Positions 34,463 through 49,082 of a DNA stretch of 64,000 nucleotides are shown piece by piece. Position 1 is the stretch's first letter. Each line of letters begins with the position of its first letter. The notes beneath the pieces were generated by a model. The model was not told where the DNA came from. It searched no databases and worked only from the letters and a program-made list of their open reading frames with translations. The position numbers and the translations under genes are program-made. This stretch comes from Corallococcus sp. AS-1-6 (GTDB taxonomy: Bacteria; Myxococcota; Myxococcia; Myxococcales; Myxococcaceae), in NCBI RefSeq assembly GCF_020037015.1, contig NZ_JAIQDE010000005.1, positions 186,001 to 250,000 on the forward strand, read 5' to 3'.

Positions 34463-36790
34463 ATGAACCGCGTCCTCCTGCTGGCCGGACTGTTGAGCCT
34501 CGTTGCGTGCAAGGGCAACATCGGGCCAAACACGAACAACGGCGGCACCAAAGACCCCGGGGATCCCGGGGATCCCGCGGGGAACGTGGGCGCCGCGTGC
34601 GTGGTGCAGTCGGTGCTCGCCAATCGCTGCGCCAGTTGTCACGGCGCGATGCCGACCCAGGGGGCGACGATGCCGCTGCGCACCCTGCACGACATGCGGG
34701 TGAGCTCGGCGATGGATGGGAAGCTCAGCAACGCCCAGCGCGCGCTCATCCGCATGCGCGACGACGCGTCTCCGATGCCGCCAGCCCCGCATGAGCGCGC
34801 GAGCGCGGCCGAGCGCACCGCGCTCGAGACCTGGATCAAGGAGGGGATGCCCCTCTGCAGTGGCACGGACGGGCCGCCCGTGACCGTCGTGGCCGAGCCC
34901 AACCTGCTCGATCAGTCCGCGCTCTTCACCTGCACCGAAGGCGTGCGCTCGGATGCGCCGACGCGCATCCGCCGCATGAACCGGCGCGAGTTCACCCGCA
35001 ACGTCGGCGGCTCCGTCGAGCGCAGTTGGACCGGGTTCAGCTTCTACGACAACCCGCTCGATCCCAGCGCCATCGAGCAGTACAGCTCCTGGGCCACGGA
35101 CGAGACGCTGGACGAGGCCACGGTGGAGCTCTTCCTGCCGGTGGTCGGCGCGGCCGCCTCGCCGTGGACGATGAACTACCCGGACGGCAACCGGATGGAG
35201 CGTGTCTTCACCGACAGCCGCTTCAGGTGCATGTTCAACGACGCGAACCCGAGCGACGCCTGCAAGCGCTTCCACCTGGGCCAGATGCTCGAGTTCGGCG
35301 TCTTCTTCCGCCCGCCCACCGAGGATGAGCTCACCCGCCTCACCGCCTTCGCGACCGCGGTCATCGCGCAGGAACCGAGCTACTCCCAGGAGACCCGCGC
35401 GGACTCCATCACGCGGATCTCCAACGCCGCGTGGATGATGACCGGCGCCATGTTCCGCCGGGAGATGGGCGGCGATCCGGCCGACGGTCGCGTGGAGCTG
35501 ACCAGCCTCGAGCTGGGCTCGCAGCTCGCCTACGCGCTGGCAGGGCGCGCGCCCTCGGCCACGCCGAGCTTCGTGTGGCCGTACTACTCCGCGCCCCTCG
35601 AGGGGCATCTGGCGGACGTGGCCGTTGCCGCGAAGGATGGCTCGCTCACGCAGGATGCGACGACCACCGCCCTGATCCAGAAGCACCTGGGCGGCGTCGA
35701 CGCCAACCAGAACGGGACACCCCGCTTCGATCTGGTGCAGGACTACAACGAGGAGCAGCGCTCCAAGCGCGGGCAGTACTGGCTGGGTGACGGCGTCGCG
35801 GGCTTCTTCCGCGAGTGGCTCGGCTACGGGCACGTGTCCGCGGTGTTCAAGGAGTCCCCGGCGGCGACCTCGCGCTTCGAACTCGAAGGGCTCGGCTACA
35901 TCAGCTCGGTCTCCTACGACAACCTGCTCACCAACTTCCATCCGCTGGAGCCGACCTTCATCCAGCAGTTCGACGATCTGATCGCACGGGTGGTGGTCGA
36001 GGACCGGGACGTGCTGGCGAACCTGCTCACCACCCGCACCTTCTACGTGCCCTCCATGCAGAACGCGGCCTACGACTCGCACAAGGGCCTGTCGCACCCC
36101 TACAACGTCAGCGAGATCCTCCCGGCGACTGTCGAGGGCCGCTGGAAGACGCTGCCTGCCACGGAGCGCGCGGGGGTGCTGACCCACCCGGTGTGGCTGG
36201 CCTCGCACGGCGGCAACTTCGAGGACGATCCGTCCATCGTCCACCGCGGCAAGTGGGTGCGCGAGAACCTCCTGTGCGGCTTCGTCCCGCCGCTCAGCAG
36301 CGTGCAGGTGGCGGCCCAGGTCGGCGCTCACGCCGCCGACAAGAACGCGCGCCGCCGCCTGCAGGAGGCGACCGCCGGCTCGCAGTGTCAGGGCTGTCAC
36401 CGGCTGATGGAGCCGCTCGGGCTGCCCTTCGAGATCTACAACCACGCGGGCTTCCTGCGCGCGCGGGACCACTCGCCCAGCGGAGGCTGGACCACGCCGG
36501 ACGGAAGCTCGACGCTCACGTCGATGCCGGACCCCGCGCTGGACGGTCCGGTGCGCGACGCGGTGGAGTTGAGCGAGCGCCTGGCGACCTCGCGGCACGT
36601 GAAGCGCTGCTTCGTGCGACAGGCCTTCCGCTACTTCATGGGACGCCCGGAGAACCTGAGCGACGCCTGCACGCTGACGCAGATGGAGCAGGCCTATGAT
36701 CAGAACAACGGCTCGTTCTCCAAGATGCTGACCACGCTGATGACCAGCGACACCTGGAAGACGCGGCGTGTGCCGCAGGCTGGAGAGTGA
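34463..36790 (+). CDS. DUF1592/DUF1588/DUF1585 lipoprotein with heme-c motif
   Basis: 775 residues. Lipoprotein signal (SLVAC, C16), a Gly/Asp/Pro spacer, then a cytochrome-c-like region with CASCH (C56-x2-C59-H60). After this come the DUF1592 region with 'RRMNRREFTRNV', the DUF1588 region ('FYVPSMQNAAYDSHKGLSHPY' and 'GILTHP'-like 'GVLTHPVWLASHG'), a second CxxCH ('CQGCHRLMEPLG', about residue 643) and a DUF1585 tail. This family is known from planctomycetes and myxobacteria, always with a DUF1552 neighbour, and is thought to be secreted and redox-active. It overlaps the DUF1552 gene region at its stop. Confidence 0.9.
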   Translation: MNRVLLLAGLLSLVACKGNIGPNTNNGGTKDPGDPGDPAGNVGAACVVQSVLANRCASCHGAMPTQGATMPLRTLHDMRVSSAMDGKLSNAQRALIRMRDDASPMPPAPHERASAAERTALETWIKEGMPLCSGTDGPPVTVVAEPNLLDQSALFTCTEGVRSDAPTRIRRMNRREFTRNVGGSVERSWTGFSFYDNPLDPSAIEQYSSWATDETLDEATVELFLPVVGAAASPWTMNYPDGNRMERVFTDSRFRCMFNDANPSDACKRFHLGQMLEFGVFFRPPTEDELTRLTAFATAVIAQEPSYSQETRADSITRISNAAWMMTGAMFRREMGGDPADGRVELTSLELGSQLAYALAGRAPSATPSFVWPYYSAPLEGHLADVAVAAKDGSLTQDATTTALIQKHLGGVDANQNGTPRFDLVQDYNEEQRSKRGQYWLGDGVAGFFREWLGYGHVSAVFKESPAATSRFELEGLGYISSVSYDNLLTNFHPLEPTFIQQFDDLIARVVVEDRDVLANLLTTRTFYVPSMQNAAYDSHKGLSHPYNVSEILPATVEGRWKTLPATERAGVLTHPVWLASHGGNFEDDPSIVHRGKWVRENLLCGFVPPLSSVQVAAQVGAHAADKNARRRLQEATAGSQCQGCHRLMEPLGLPFEIYNHAGFLRARDHSPSGGWTTPDGSSTLTSMPDPALDGPVRDAVELSERLATSRHVKRCFVRQAFRYFMGRPENLSDACTLTQMEQAYDQNNGSFSKMLTTLMTSDTWKTRRVPQAGE

Positions 36791-36795
36791 CCGCC

Positions 36796-38193
36796 ATGTT
36801 CTCGCGACGAACCGTCCTGAAGGGCATGGCCGCCGGCCTCTTCGCGCCCTACTTCCGCGACGTCTATGCCCAGTCGTCGGCGTTGCCGGCGCGCCTGGTG
36901 CTGGTCCTCGAGTGCAATGGCGTCTACCCCCGCGCGCTCCTGAGCACGGGCACCCGCGCGGCGCTGGGGGGACGCGCCAACACCTCCGACCGCCTCTTCT
37001 GGGACGCGTACAAGGACACGCCGCTGGTGCGTGAGGGCGACAACCTCGCCAGCGCGATCAGCCTCGGGCCGCTGGCGGCGTCTTCCGGCAACCTCGACCT
37101 GGTGAACCGCTCCGCCGTGCTGCTCGGGCTCTCGAACCTCATCGCTGGCGGCGGGCACTCCAGCGGGACGGGCGGGCTGAGCTGCGCGGTGAACGGCGCG
37201 GGCGCGACCTTCGACGCGGTGATCGCGCCTCGCCTGCGCCGGGGTGCGCCGTTCGACGTGCTGCGCCTGGGCACCAGCTCCGCGCGCGTGTCGATCGTGT
37301 ACGAGACCTGCGCGCTCGGCCCCCGCAAGCCCGCGGGCATCATCGTCAACCCGTCGCTCGCGTTCGACAGCACCTTCGGCTCGCTGCTCGGCGGTTCGAC
37401 GAACGGGCGCGACCGCAAGATGCTCTTCGACTTCGCGCTGGCCGACTCGCGCAAGGCGCTGGCGGAGTTCAGGGGCAACTCCAACGAGCGGCTGAAGCTG
37501 GAGCGCTACGTCTCCTCGCTCGAGTCGCTGCGCACGCGGGAGGATCAGCTCGCGGGCATGGCGGACCGCGTGCGGCCCTACCTGCCGGTGGCGCCGAAGG
37601 ACAACCCGCTCCTCACCGGCGCGGGCTCACCGCCCGACTCGCTGAAGTGGTTCGAGGCGCAGTTCCAGATCGCCACGGCGGCCCTGCTGGGCGGGCTGAC
37701 GAACACGGTCGTGCTGGCGACGGGCACCTCGGGCTTCGACGTGGCCTACGGCCCGGACGTGAGCGACGTCCCGCGGCACAGCTTGCAGCACGGCCTGGAT
37801 GCCGGGCAGAACTGGGAGAAGGTCGCCGAGGTCACCCGCCGCCACGTGCAGTTGGTGGCGAACCTGGCGAGGACGCTGGCCGCCACGCCCGAGGTCGGCG
37901 CGAGCGGCTCGATGCTGGATCACACGGCGATCGTCTTCATGTCCGACAACGGCGAGCAGCACCACTCCACCTCGCGGGAGTGGCCGAAGCTCGTGGTGGG
38001 CGGCAACGCGCTGGGCCTGAAGACCGACGGGCGCACGGTCGTGTACCCGAAGTACGACGCGCCCCGAAACCGGCAGGTCTCCAACCTCTTCAACACGCTC
38101 GGCCACGCGTTCGGAGACGCGGACTTCAACACCTTCGGGCAGGAGGGCAGCACGCGCATCGCGCCGGGACCGCTGAGCGAGCTGTATGGCTGA
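36796..38193 (+). CDS. DUF1552 protein with Tat-like signal
   Basis: 465 residues. The N-terminus 'FSRRTVLKGMAAGLF' is a twin-arginine-type signal. The body matches DUF1552, an alkaline-phosphatase-like fold related to DUF1501, with 'LVLECNGVYPRALL', 'GGGHSSGTGG' and a late 'VFMSDNGEQHHST' metal-site-like motif. ATG 36796 has GGAGAG upstream; a GTG at 36787 overlaps the preceding stop. It is the constant partner of DUF1592/1588 proteins, and the two are co-transcribed here. Confidence 0.9.
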   Translation: MFSRRTVLKGMAAGLFAPYFRDVYAQSSALPARLVLVLECNGVYPRALLSTGTRAALGGRANTSDRLFWDAYKDTPLVREGDNLASAISLGPLAASSGNLDLVNRSAVLLGLSNLIAGGGHSSGTGGLSCAVNGAGATFDAVIAPRLRRGAPFDVLRLGTSSARVSIVYETCALGPRKPAGIIVNPSLAFDSTFGSLLGGSTNGRDRKMLFDFALADSRKALAEFRGNSNERLKLERYVSSLESLRTREDQLAGMADRVRPYLPVAPKDNPLLTGAGSPPDSLKWFEAQFQIATAALLGGLTNTVVLATGTSGFDVAYGPDVSDVPRHSLQHGLDAGQNWEKVAEVTRRHVQLVANLARTLAATPEVGASGSMLDHTAIVFMSDNGEQHHSTSREWPKLVVGGNALGLKTDGRTVVYPKYDAPRNRQVSNLFNTLGHAFGDADFNTFGQEGSTRIAPGPLSELYG

Positions 38194-38246
38194 GCCGCGA
38201 CAGCGGTCCGCGGAACCTGTCCATCAGCCCGGGGTTCGCGAGGCCT

Positions 38247-38720
38247 TCATGCCCGTCCTGCGCTCGCACCCAGGGTGACGAGCAGCTCGTCCAGTTGCTG
38301 GAACGTCTCGACCAGCGCCTCCGCCGCCCCGCCCGCGGCGTCGAGCGCTTCCTTCGAGGCGTAGAGCTCGCTCACGACCAGCAGCGTCCGGCCCTCCTTC
38401 TCCTCGAAGGTCACCGTGGTGACGGACCCATTGTCACCGCCTTCCTCATTGGTCCAGACGAGGCGCGAGTGCGGTGTCACTTCGGTGTACGTACCGAAGA
38501 ACGCCATCCCCTGCCCGAACACCAGACGGTACGTGCCCCCGGTACGAACATCCATCTCGCAGGAGACCAGGGTCATTCCCATCGACTTCGGCACCCACCA
38601 CTTCTTGAACAGCTCGGGCATTGTCCACGCCTCGAACACGATGCGTGCCGGAGCATCGAAGGTTCGCGTGACGACGGTCTCACGCTCGGACTTCCGTTCC
38701 ACGGTCGTGCGGTTCTTCAT
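38247..38720 (-). CDS. SRPBCC (AHSA1-like) domain protein
   Basis: 157 residues. 'TRTFDAPARIVFEAWTMPELFKKWWVPK' and 'WTNEEGGDNGSVTTVTFEEKEGRTLLVV' match the AHSA1/CalC branch of the START/Bet v1 fold, which binds small hydrophobic ligands. It is the second gene of an ArsR-SRPBCC operon, a common arrangement where the regulator controls the SRPBCC gene. I list the family-conserved ATG 38720. An ATG at 38753 inside the ArsR gene has the better AAGGAG site and would add 11 residues. Confidence 0.92.
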   Translation of the reverse strand: MKNRTTVERKSERETVVTRTFDAPARIVFEAWTMPELFKKWWVPKSMGMTLVSCEMDVRTGGTYRLVFGQGMAFFGTYTEVTPHSRLVWTNEEGGDNGSVTTVTFEEKEGRTLLVVSELYASKEALDAAGGAAEALVETFQQLDELLVTLGASAGRA

Positions 38721-38730
38721 GGGTGCGGGC

Positions 38731-39096
38731 TCACTCTCTCTTCTTGCGTCCATCGACCTGCTCCTTGCGTTTCAATTCCTCGACGACCTTGTCCAACGCG
38801 TCGAAGCGTGCGTCCCAGAGCTGGCGGTAGCTCTCGAGCCAGGCCATCTCTTCCTCCAGTCGGCGCGGGCCGATCTTGCAGGTCCGCACGCGCCCGACCT
38901 TCTCCGTGATCACGAGCCCGGCCCGCTCCAGGACTCCGACGTGCTTCTTCATGCCCGTGAGGGTCATGTTGAACTTCTCGGCGAGGTCCGTGATGGAGGC
39001 CTCCGCACGCCCGAGCTGCTCCAGAACACCGCGTCGGGTGGCGTCGGAGAGCGCGGCGAACGAAGCATCGAGGCCCGCACTTGAATACTGAACCAT
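38731..39096 (-). CDS. ArsR-family transcriptional regulator
   Basis: 121 residues with the winged helix-turn-helix 'LSDATRRGVLEQLGRAEASITDLAEKFNMTLTGMKKHVGVLERAGLV'. The metal-binding ELCVCDL box is absent, as usual for the SRPBCC-linked subgroup. The start codon lies inside a 20-bp perfect palindrome (39087-39106), which would let the protein repress its own gene by blocking initiation. No Shine-Dalgarno is visible within it. Confidence 0.94.
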   Translation of the reverse strand: MVQYSSAGLDASFAALSDATRRGVLEQLGRAEASITDLAEKFNMTLTGMKKHVGVLERAGLVITEKVGRVRTCKIGPRRLEEEMAWLESYRQLWDARFDALDKVVEELKRKEQVDGRKKRE

Positions 39097-39106
39097 ATGG
39101 TTCAGT
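39087..39106. promoter_or_regulatory. 20-bp palindromic operator over the arsR start codon
   Basis: ACTGAACCATATGGTTCAGT reads the same on both strands, and the ArsR ATG (39096-39094) sits at its centre. ArsR dimers bind such dyads. Position suggests tight autorepression of the ArsR-SRPBCC operon. It lies 168 bp from the divergent hybrid kinase gene, which it might also affect. Confidence 0.8.
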
Positions 39107-39273
39107 GACTAGCACGCGAGTGGATGGCACGCAAGGTCAGGGCACGGGCACGCGAGCGGCCGCTCCGATGAGGGGTTCCAGACGGTCGCCATCCCGGGCC
39201 CACGTCGAGGGGCCAACCTTCGCATCCCAGGCTCCGCCCGGCCCTGCTTCACGTGTGTTAGCGAAGGCTCTTG

Positions 39274-45366
<6,093 letters not shown>

Positions 45367-45553
45367 CCGCCAGCGCGACTGCGTGCGGATGCGACGCGTG
45401 TCGCGTTCAGGGCGTACGCAGCGGGAGCGCGGCGCGCGGCACCGGCCCGATGAAACACCCTGGACCGCCCTGAGCCGCGGGTTGGCGCCCGCCTTGCTTT
45501 GCCGGCGTCCCATCCGGGTCCCGGTGCACGGGGCCCCTTGAGGGGGACGCAAC

Positions 45554-47404
45554 ATGAAGATCGAGTGGCTGCTGCTCGCGATGCTGTGCGTGGGGGTGCC
45601 GGTCCGCTCCGGCGCGGAAGAAGAGCCTCGCAACGTGGAGACGACCTGCAACCGCGGGAAGCTCTACCAGGCCGGGCTCTGTTACGAGCGGTGCAAGGAA
45701 GACTTCACGGGAGTCGGACCGGTCTGCTGGGCCGACTGCCCCGACGGCTACAAGGACGACGGCGCGCTGTGCCGCAAGGCCGCGATCATCATCCCGAAGG
45801 ACTCCTATGGCCGTGGAGCCGGCACCGTGTTCGGATGCGGCGACAACCAGGAGCAGGATGGAGGGCTGTGCTACCCGAAGTGCAAGTCGGGTTACAACGG
45901 CGTGGGCCCGGTGTGCTGGCAGAAGTGCCCGGACGGCTACAAGGACGACGGTGCCCTGTGCCGGCGCGATGCGAAGATCAAGAGCGCCGATACCTCGCGC
46001 TGCTCCGCGCTCGACAAGTGCGGCCTGACCTTCGACAAGGGCTGCTCTCGCTGCCCCTCGGGCTACAAGAACGATGGCTGCACCTGCCGGCGGGACGTCC
46101 ACATCTTCGCCAAGAGCTCCCATGGCCGGGGCGCGGGCAGTCCGATTCACACCTGCGGCGACGGCGAGGAGAAGGACGGCGCGCTCTGCTATCCGAAGTG
46201 CAAGGCCAGCTACCACGGCGTGGGCCCGGTGTGCTGGCAGAAGTGCCCAGACGGCTACAAGGACGACGGCGCGCTGTGCAGCAAGGACCCGCACATCATC
46301 CCGAAGGACTCCTATGGCCGGGGCGCGGGGACGGTCCCCCCGACCTGCGCGACGCCGAGCTTCACCAAGACGGTGCCGCCAGTGTCGGACCTCAACGCCT
46401 TCACGATGATCATCGCCTCCGACCCCCAGCTCCCCTGGTGGGAGGACTCGCCGCCCTGTGACGGCGACAAGGATTGCACGAAGCGCAACTCCAAACGCGC
46501 CAACCGCGACCAGGTCCGGGCGATGAATGACATCCAACGCGCGTCCAATCCGCTCCAGCCGGGCGCCCCCGGAGCGTGGCCCTCCAGGCCGGACATCCAG
46601 GGGGGCGGCGTGCCCATCCAGAAGCCCCGGGGCGTCATCATCAACGGGGACCTGACGGCGTTCTGGCAAGACTGGCAGGTGGAACTCTTCGAGCGCTACT
46701 ACACGCTGCCGGGCACCCTGCGCTGGCCGCTCTTCGTCGGCCTGGGCAATCACGACTACGCCAACAACCTGGGGGATGGCTGGTGGCGCGAGCCGCTCTA
46801 CTACCTGACGCTCGGGGAAAACGGCGCGGCGGCCAACGCACGGGACTTCATCAAGACGATGATCCACTGCGACAAGGTGCCCAACTTCCCGGCCTCCCTC
46901 ATCCAGAGCTTCGACAAGCAGAGCCTCGCGTACTCGTGGAACCAGGGGAGCTATCACTTCGTGCAGCTCCACAACTACCCGACCTACTCGGCGAAGGCCA
47001 TCGACGTCTCCCCGTCCATCGACTGGCTGAAGAAGGACCTGGCCGCCGCCACCGCCGCGGGCCGCAAGATCGTCCTCAACCTGCATGACTACGGGGATCA
47101 CATGAAGCAGGACGACCCGGCGTTCCTGAAGGCCATCGCCAACCAGAACGTGGTGGCCGTCTTCGCCGGTCACATCCATGAGCGGCATGGCTTCAGGACC
47201 CAGGTGCCAGGGACGAACATCCCCGTGTTCCTGAGCGGCTCCTCCGACATGCACACCTTCCTGCTCGTGCAGTTCACCGACACGTACCTCACGGTGGGCG
47301 TCATCAACAGCGAGGACGGGAAGACGGAGTTCCTCGACCCCGCCGATGCGAAGAACCTGATGACGGTGCCGGTGCCCGCCTCGGCGACGTCGCCCAAGCG
47401 CTGA
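45554..47404 (+). CDS. Exported metallophosphatase with N-terminal cysteine-rich repeats
   Basis: 616 residues with a signal peptide. Residues 32-260 hold four cysteine-rich modules. Three share 'LCYxxCK..GVGPVCWxxCPDGYKDDGALC' (starting near 43, 106 and 212), and one (150-180) is a shorter variant. They are joined by 'KDSYGRGAGT'-like linkers. From about 280 it is a calcineurin-like phosphoesterase: 'IIASDPQLPWW', 'INGDLT', 'GLGNHDY', 'NLHDYGDH' and 'FAGHIHERHG'. The modules probably bind the cell surface or a matrix; the substrate is unknown. It stands alone downstream of the giant kinase. Confidence 0.88.
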   Translation: MKIEWLLLAMLCVGVPVRSGAEEEPRNVETTCNRGKLYQAGLCYERCKEDFTGVGPVCWADCPDGYKDDGALCRKAAIIIPKDSYGRGAGTVFGCGDNQEQDGGLCYPKCKSGYNGVGPVCWQKCPDGYKDDGALCRRDAKIKSADTSRCSALDKCGLTFDKGCSRCPSGYKNDGCTCRRDVHIFAKSSHGRGAGSPIHTCGDGEEKDGALCYPKCKASYHGVGPVCWQKCPDGYKDDGALCSKDPHIIPKDSYGRGAGTVPPTCATPSFTKTVPPVSDLNAFTMIIASDPQLPWWEDSPPCDGDKDCTKRNSKRANRDQVRAMNDIQRASNPLQPGAPGAWPSRPDIQGGGVPIQKPRGVIINGDLTAFWQDWQVELFERYYTLPGTLRWPLFVGLGNHDYANNLGDGWWREPLYYLTLGENGAAANARDFIKTMIHCDKVPNFPASLIQSFDKQSLAYSWNQGSYHFVQLHNYPTYSAKAIDVSPSIDWLKKDLAAATAAGRKIVLNLHDYGDHMKQDDPAFLKAIANQNVVAVFAGHIHERHGFRTQVPGTNIPVFLSGSSDMHTFLLVQFTDTYLTVGVINSEDGKTEFLDPADAKNLMTVPVPASATSPKR

Positions 47405-47435
47405 GGACGCCGACCGGAGTGAGGGAGCACGGGCG

Positions 47436-49082
47436 TCAGGCCGGCGCGAGCGCGTGGACGCTGTCCAGCGCGCGCGCCACGTCCGCGTCATGCGTGACGA
47501 CCACCAGGCCGCGCCCGTGCGCCTTCATCCCGTCGAGGTCTCGCATCACGCGGGCCGCGGTGCGCGGGTCGAGATGCTCGGTGGGCTCATCGAGCAGGAG
47601 CCAGGGGGCCTCCGAGAGCCAGGCGCGCGCGAGGAGGACGCGCCGCCGCTCGCCTCCAGAGATGGCTTCGCCCCCGCGGCCCAGGGGCGTGTCGAGCCCC
47701 TGCGGCTGCCGCGCGTACCAGTCCCCCAGGCCCGCCTTGCGCAGCGCCGCGATGGCCTCGTCGTCGGTGAGCGTCGCGCGCACGACCCGGAGGTTCTCTC
47801 GCAGGGTGGTGTCGAAGAGGTGCGCATCCTCGGCGGAGTAGTGCAGCAGCTCCACCCGACGCTGCTCGCTCACGTCTTCGAGCGGGACCTCGCCCAGCTT
47901 CACCGTCCCCTCCTTCGGAGGGAGGTGCCCCGCCAGGCTGAGCAGCAGCGTCGTCTTCCCGCTCCCGCTGGGCCCGGTGAGGGCGAGCGACCTGCCCCGC
48001 CGCACGGTAAGGTCGATGCCCGAGATCGCGGCGCTTCGATGGGGCCAGCCACACGCGAGTCCCTCCGCGCGCAGGGGGCCGGCCGGCGCGGGAGCTGGGA
48101 GCGCGGCGGCCGGAGCCTCCGCCTCGGGCGCCTCGAGGAAGGGCAGCAGCCGCCGGGCCGCCTCGGTCGAGCGCAGCAACTGGGTCAGCGCCGCGGGCAT
48201 GGACTGGAGGGCCTCGAACGCACTGAGCGGCACGAGCACGACGACACAGAGCTCCACCTGGGAGAGCGCTCCGCGTCCGAGCGCCGCGAAGCCGAGGACG
48301 AGCGCCGCCCCCACGCTCGCGCTCCACGCGCCATGCAGCAGGAAGGTCGCGGCGGCGGTCCAGCGAGCGGCTCGCGCGGAGAGGCGCTCCAGATGAAGGT
48401 CGTCCTCGCGCAAGGCTCCCAGCAGGACCGGCGCTCGTCCCGACACCCTCCACTCCGCCGCGCCTTCGAGCAGCTCCAGGGCGGTGGCCAACTGCCGCGA
48501 CCGGGTGGCCGACGACGCCTTCTCCGCGAGGGCCAGCGCGCGCGCATTCATCCAGGGTGCCACGCCCCCCGCGACGGCCAGACTCATGGCCAGGGCCCCT
48601 GCCGCCGCAGGCAGGAAGAAGGCGAGCAGCGCGACGCTGCCCACGCCGACACCGGCCGCGATGGCCATGGGTACGAGCGAGCGGATGACCGCCTCGCCCA
48701 CCGCATCCACGTCACCGCCGAGCCTCGCGACAAGGTCTCCGCGCTTGAGGCCGAGGACCCGGGGGAGCGGCCCCCGCGCGAGCGCGTCCACGAGCCGGGC
48801 CCTCAGCCGCGCCACGCCCCCCAGGGCCAGCTCGTGCGCGACGAGCCGGTGGGCATAGCGGAGGCCCGCGCGAGAGAGCCCCAGGGCCCGCACGCCGACG
48901 ATGGCGAGCGTGAGGTCGAGCACGGGCGGCATCTCGGCCGCGCGCGCGATCAGCCACGCGGACAACGCCCCCAGCGCCGTCGAGGCGAAGAGCGCGCCCG
49001 TCCCGAGCGCGACCGCGAAGGCCACCGTGCGGGGACGCAGCCCGAGCCCCGGCAGCACCTGACGCAAGGGATGGGGGCTCAT
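47436..49082 (-). CDS. cydC: Heterodimeric ABC exporter subunit CydC
   Basis: 548 residues: a six-TM exporter domain (about 1-310), then an ATPase with Walker A 'GPSGSGKTT', signature 'ISGGERRR' and Walker B 'WLLLDEPTEHLD'. With CydD it exports cysteine/glutathione to the periplasm or loads heme for cytochrome bd assembly. The ATG (49082) overlaps the cydD stop by ATGA; earlier in-frame starts lie inside cydD. Last gene of the cydABDC operon. Confidence 0.93.
   Translation of the reverse strand: MSPHPLRQVLPGLGLRPRTVAFAVALGTGALFASTALGALSAWLIARAAEMPPVLDLTLAIVGVRALGLSRAGLRYAHRLVAHELALGGVARLRARLVDALARGPLPRVLGLKRGDLVARLGGDVDAVGEAVIRSLVPMAIAAGVGVGSVALLAFFLPAAAGALAMSLAVAGGVAPWMNARALALAEKASSATRSRQLATALELLEGAAEWRVSGRAPVLLGALREDDLHLERLSARAARWTAAATFLLHGAWSASVGAALVLGFAALGRGALSQVELCVVVLVPLSAFEALQSMPAALTQLLRSTEAARRLLPFLEAPEAEAPAAALPAPAPAGPLRAEGLACGWPHRSAAISGIDLTVRRGRSLALTGPSGSGKTTLLLSLAGHLPPKEGTVKLGEVPLEDVSEQRRVELLHYSAEDAHLFDTTLRENLRVVRATLTDDEAIAALRKAGLGDWYARQPQGLDTPLGRGGEAISGGERRRVLLARAWLSEAPWLLLDEPTEHLDPRTAARVMRDLDGMKAHGRGLVVVTHDADVARALDSVHALAPA

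Noticed and set aside
34550..34585. Short CCCGGGGAT repeats in the DUF1592 gene as a regulatory or CRISPR-like array
   Set aside because: Only two to three units, in frame, encoding a GDP spacer after the lipobox.
34280..36598. 772-residue minus-strand frame opposite the DUF1592 gene
   Set aside because: Antisense shadow; no ribosome site or recognisable domain, and the plus strand encodes a known family.
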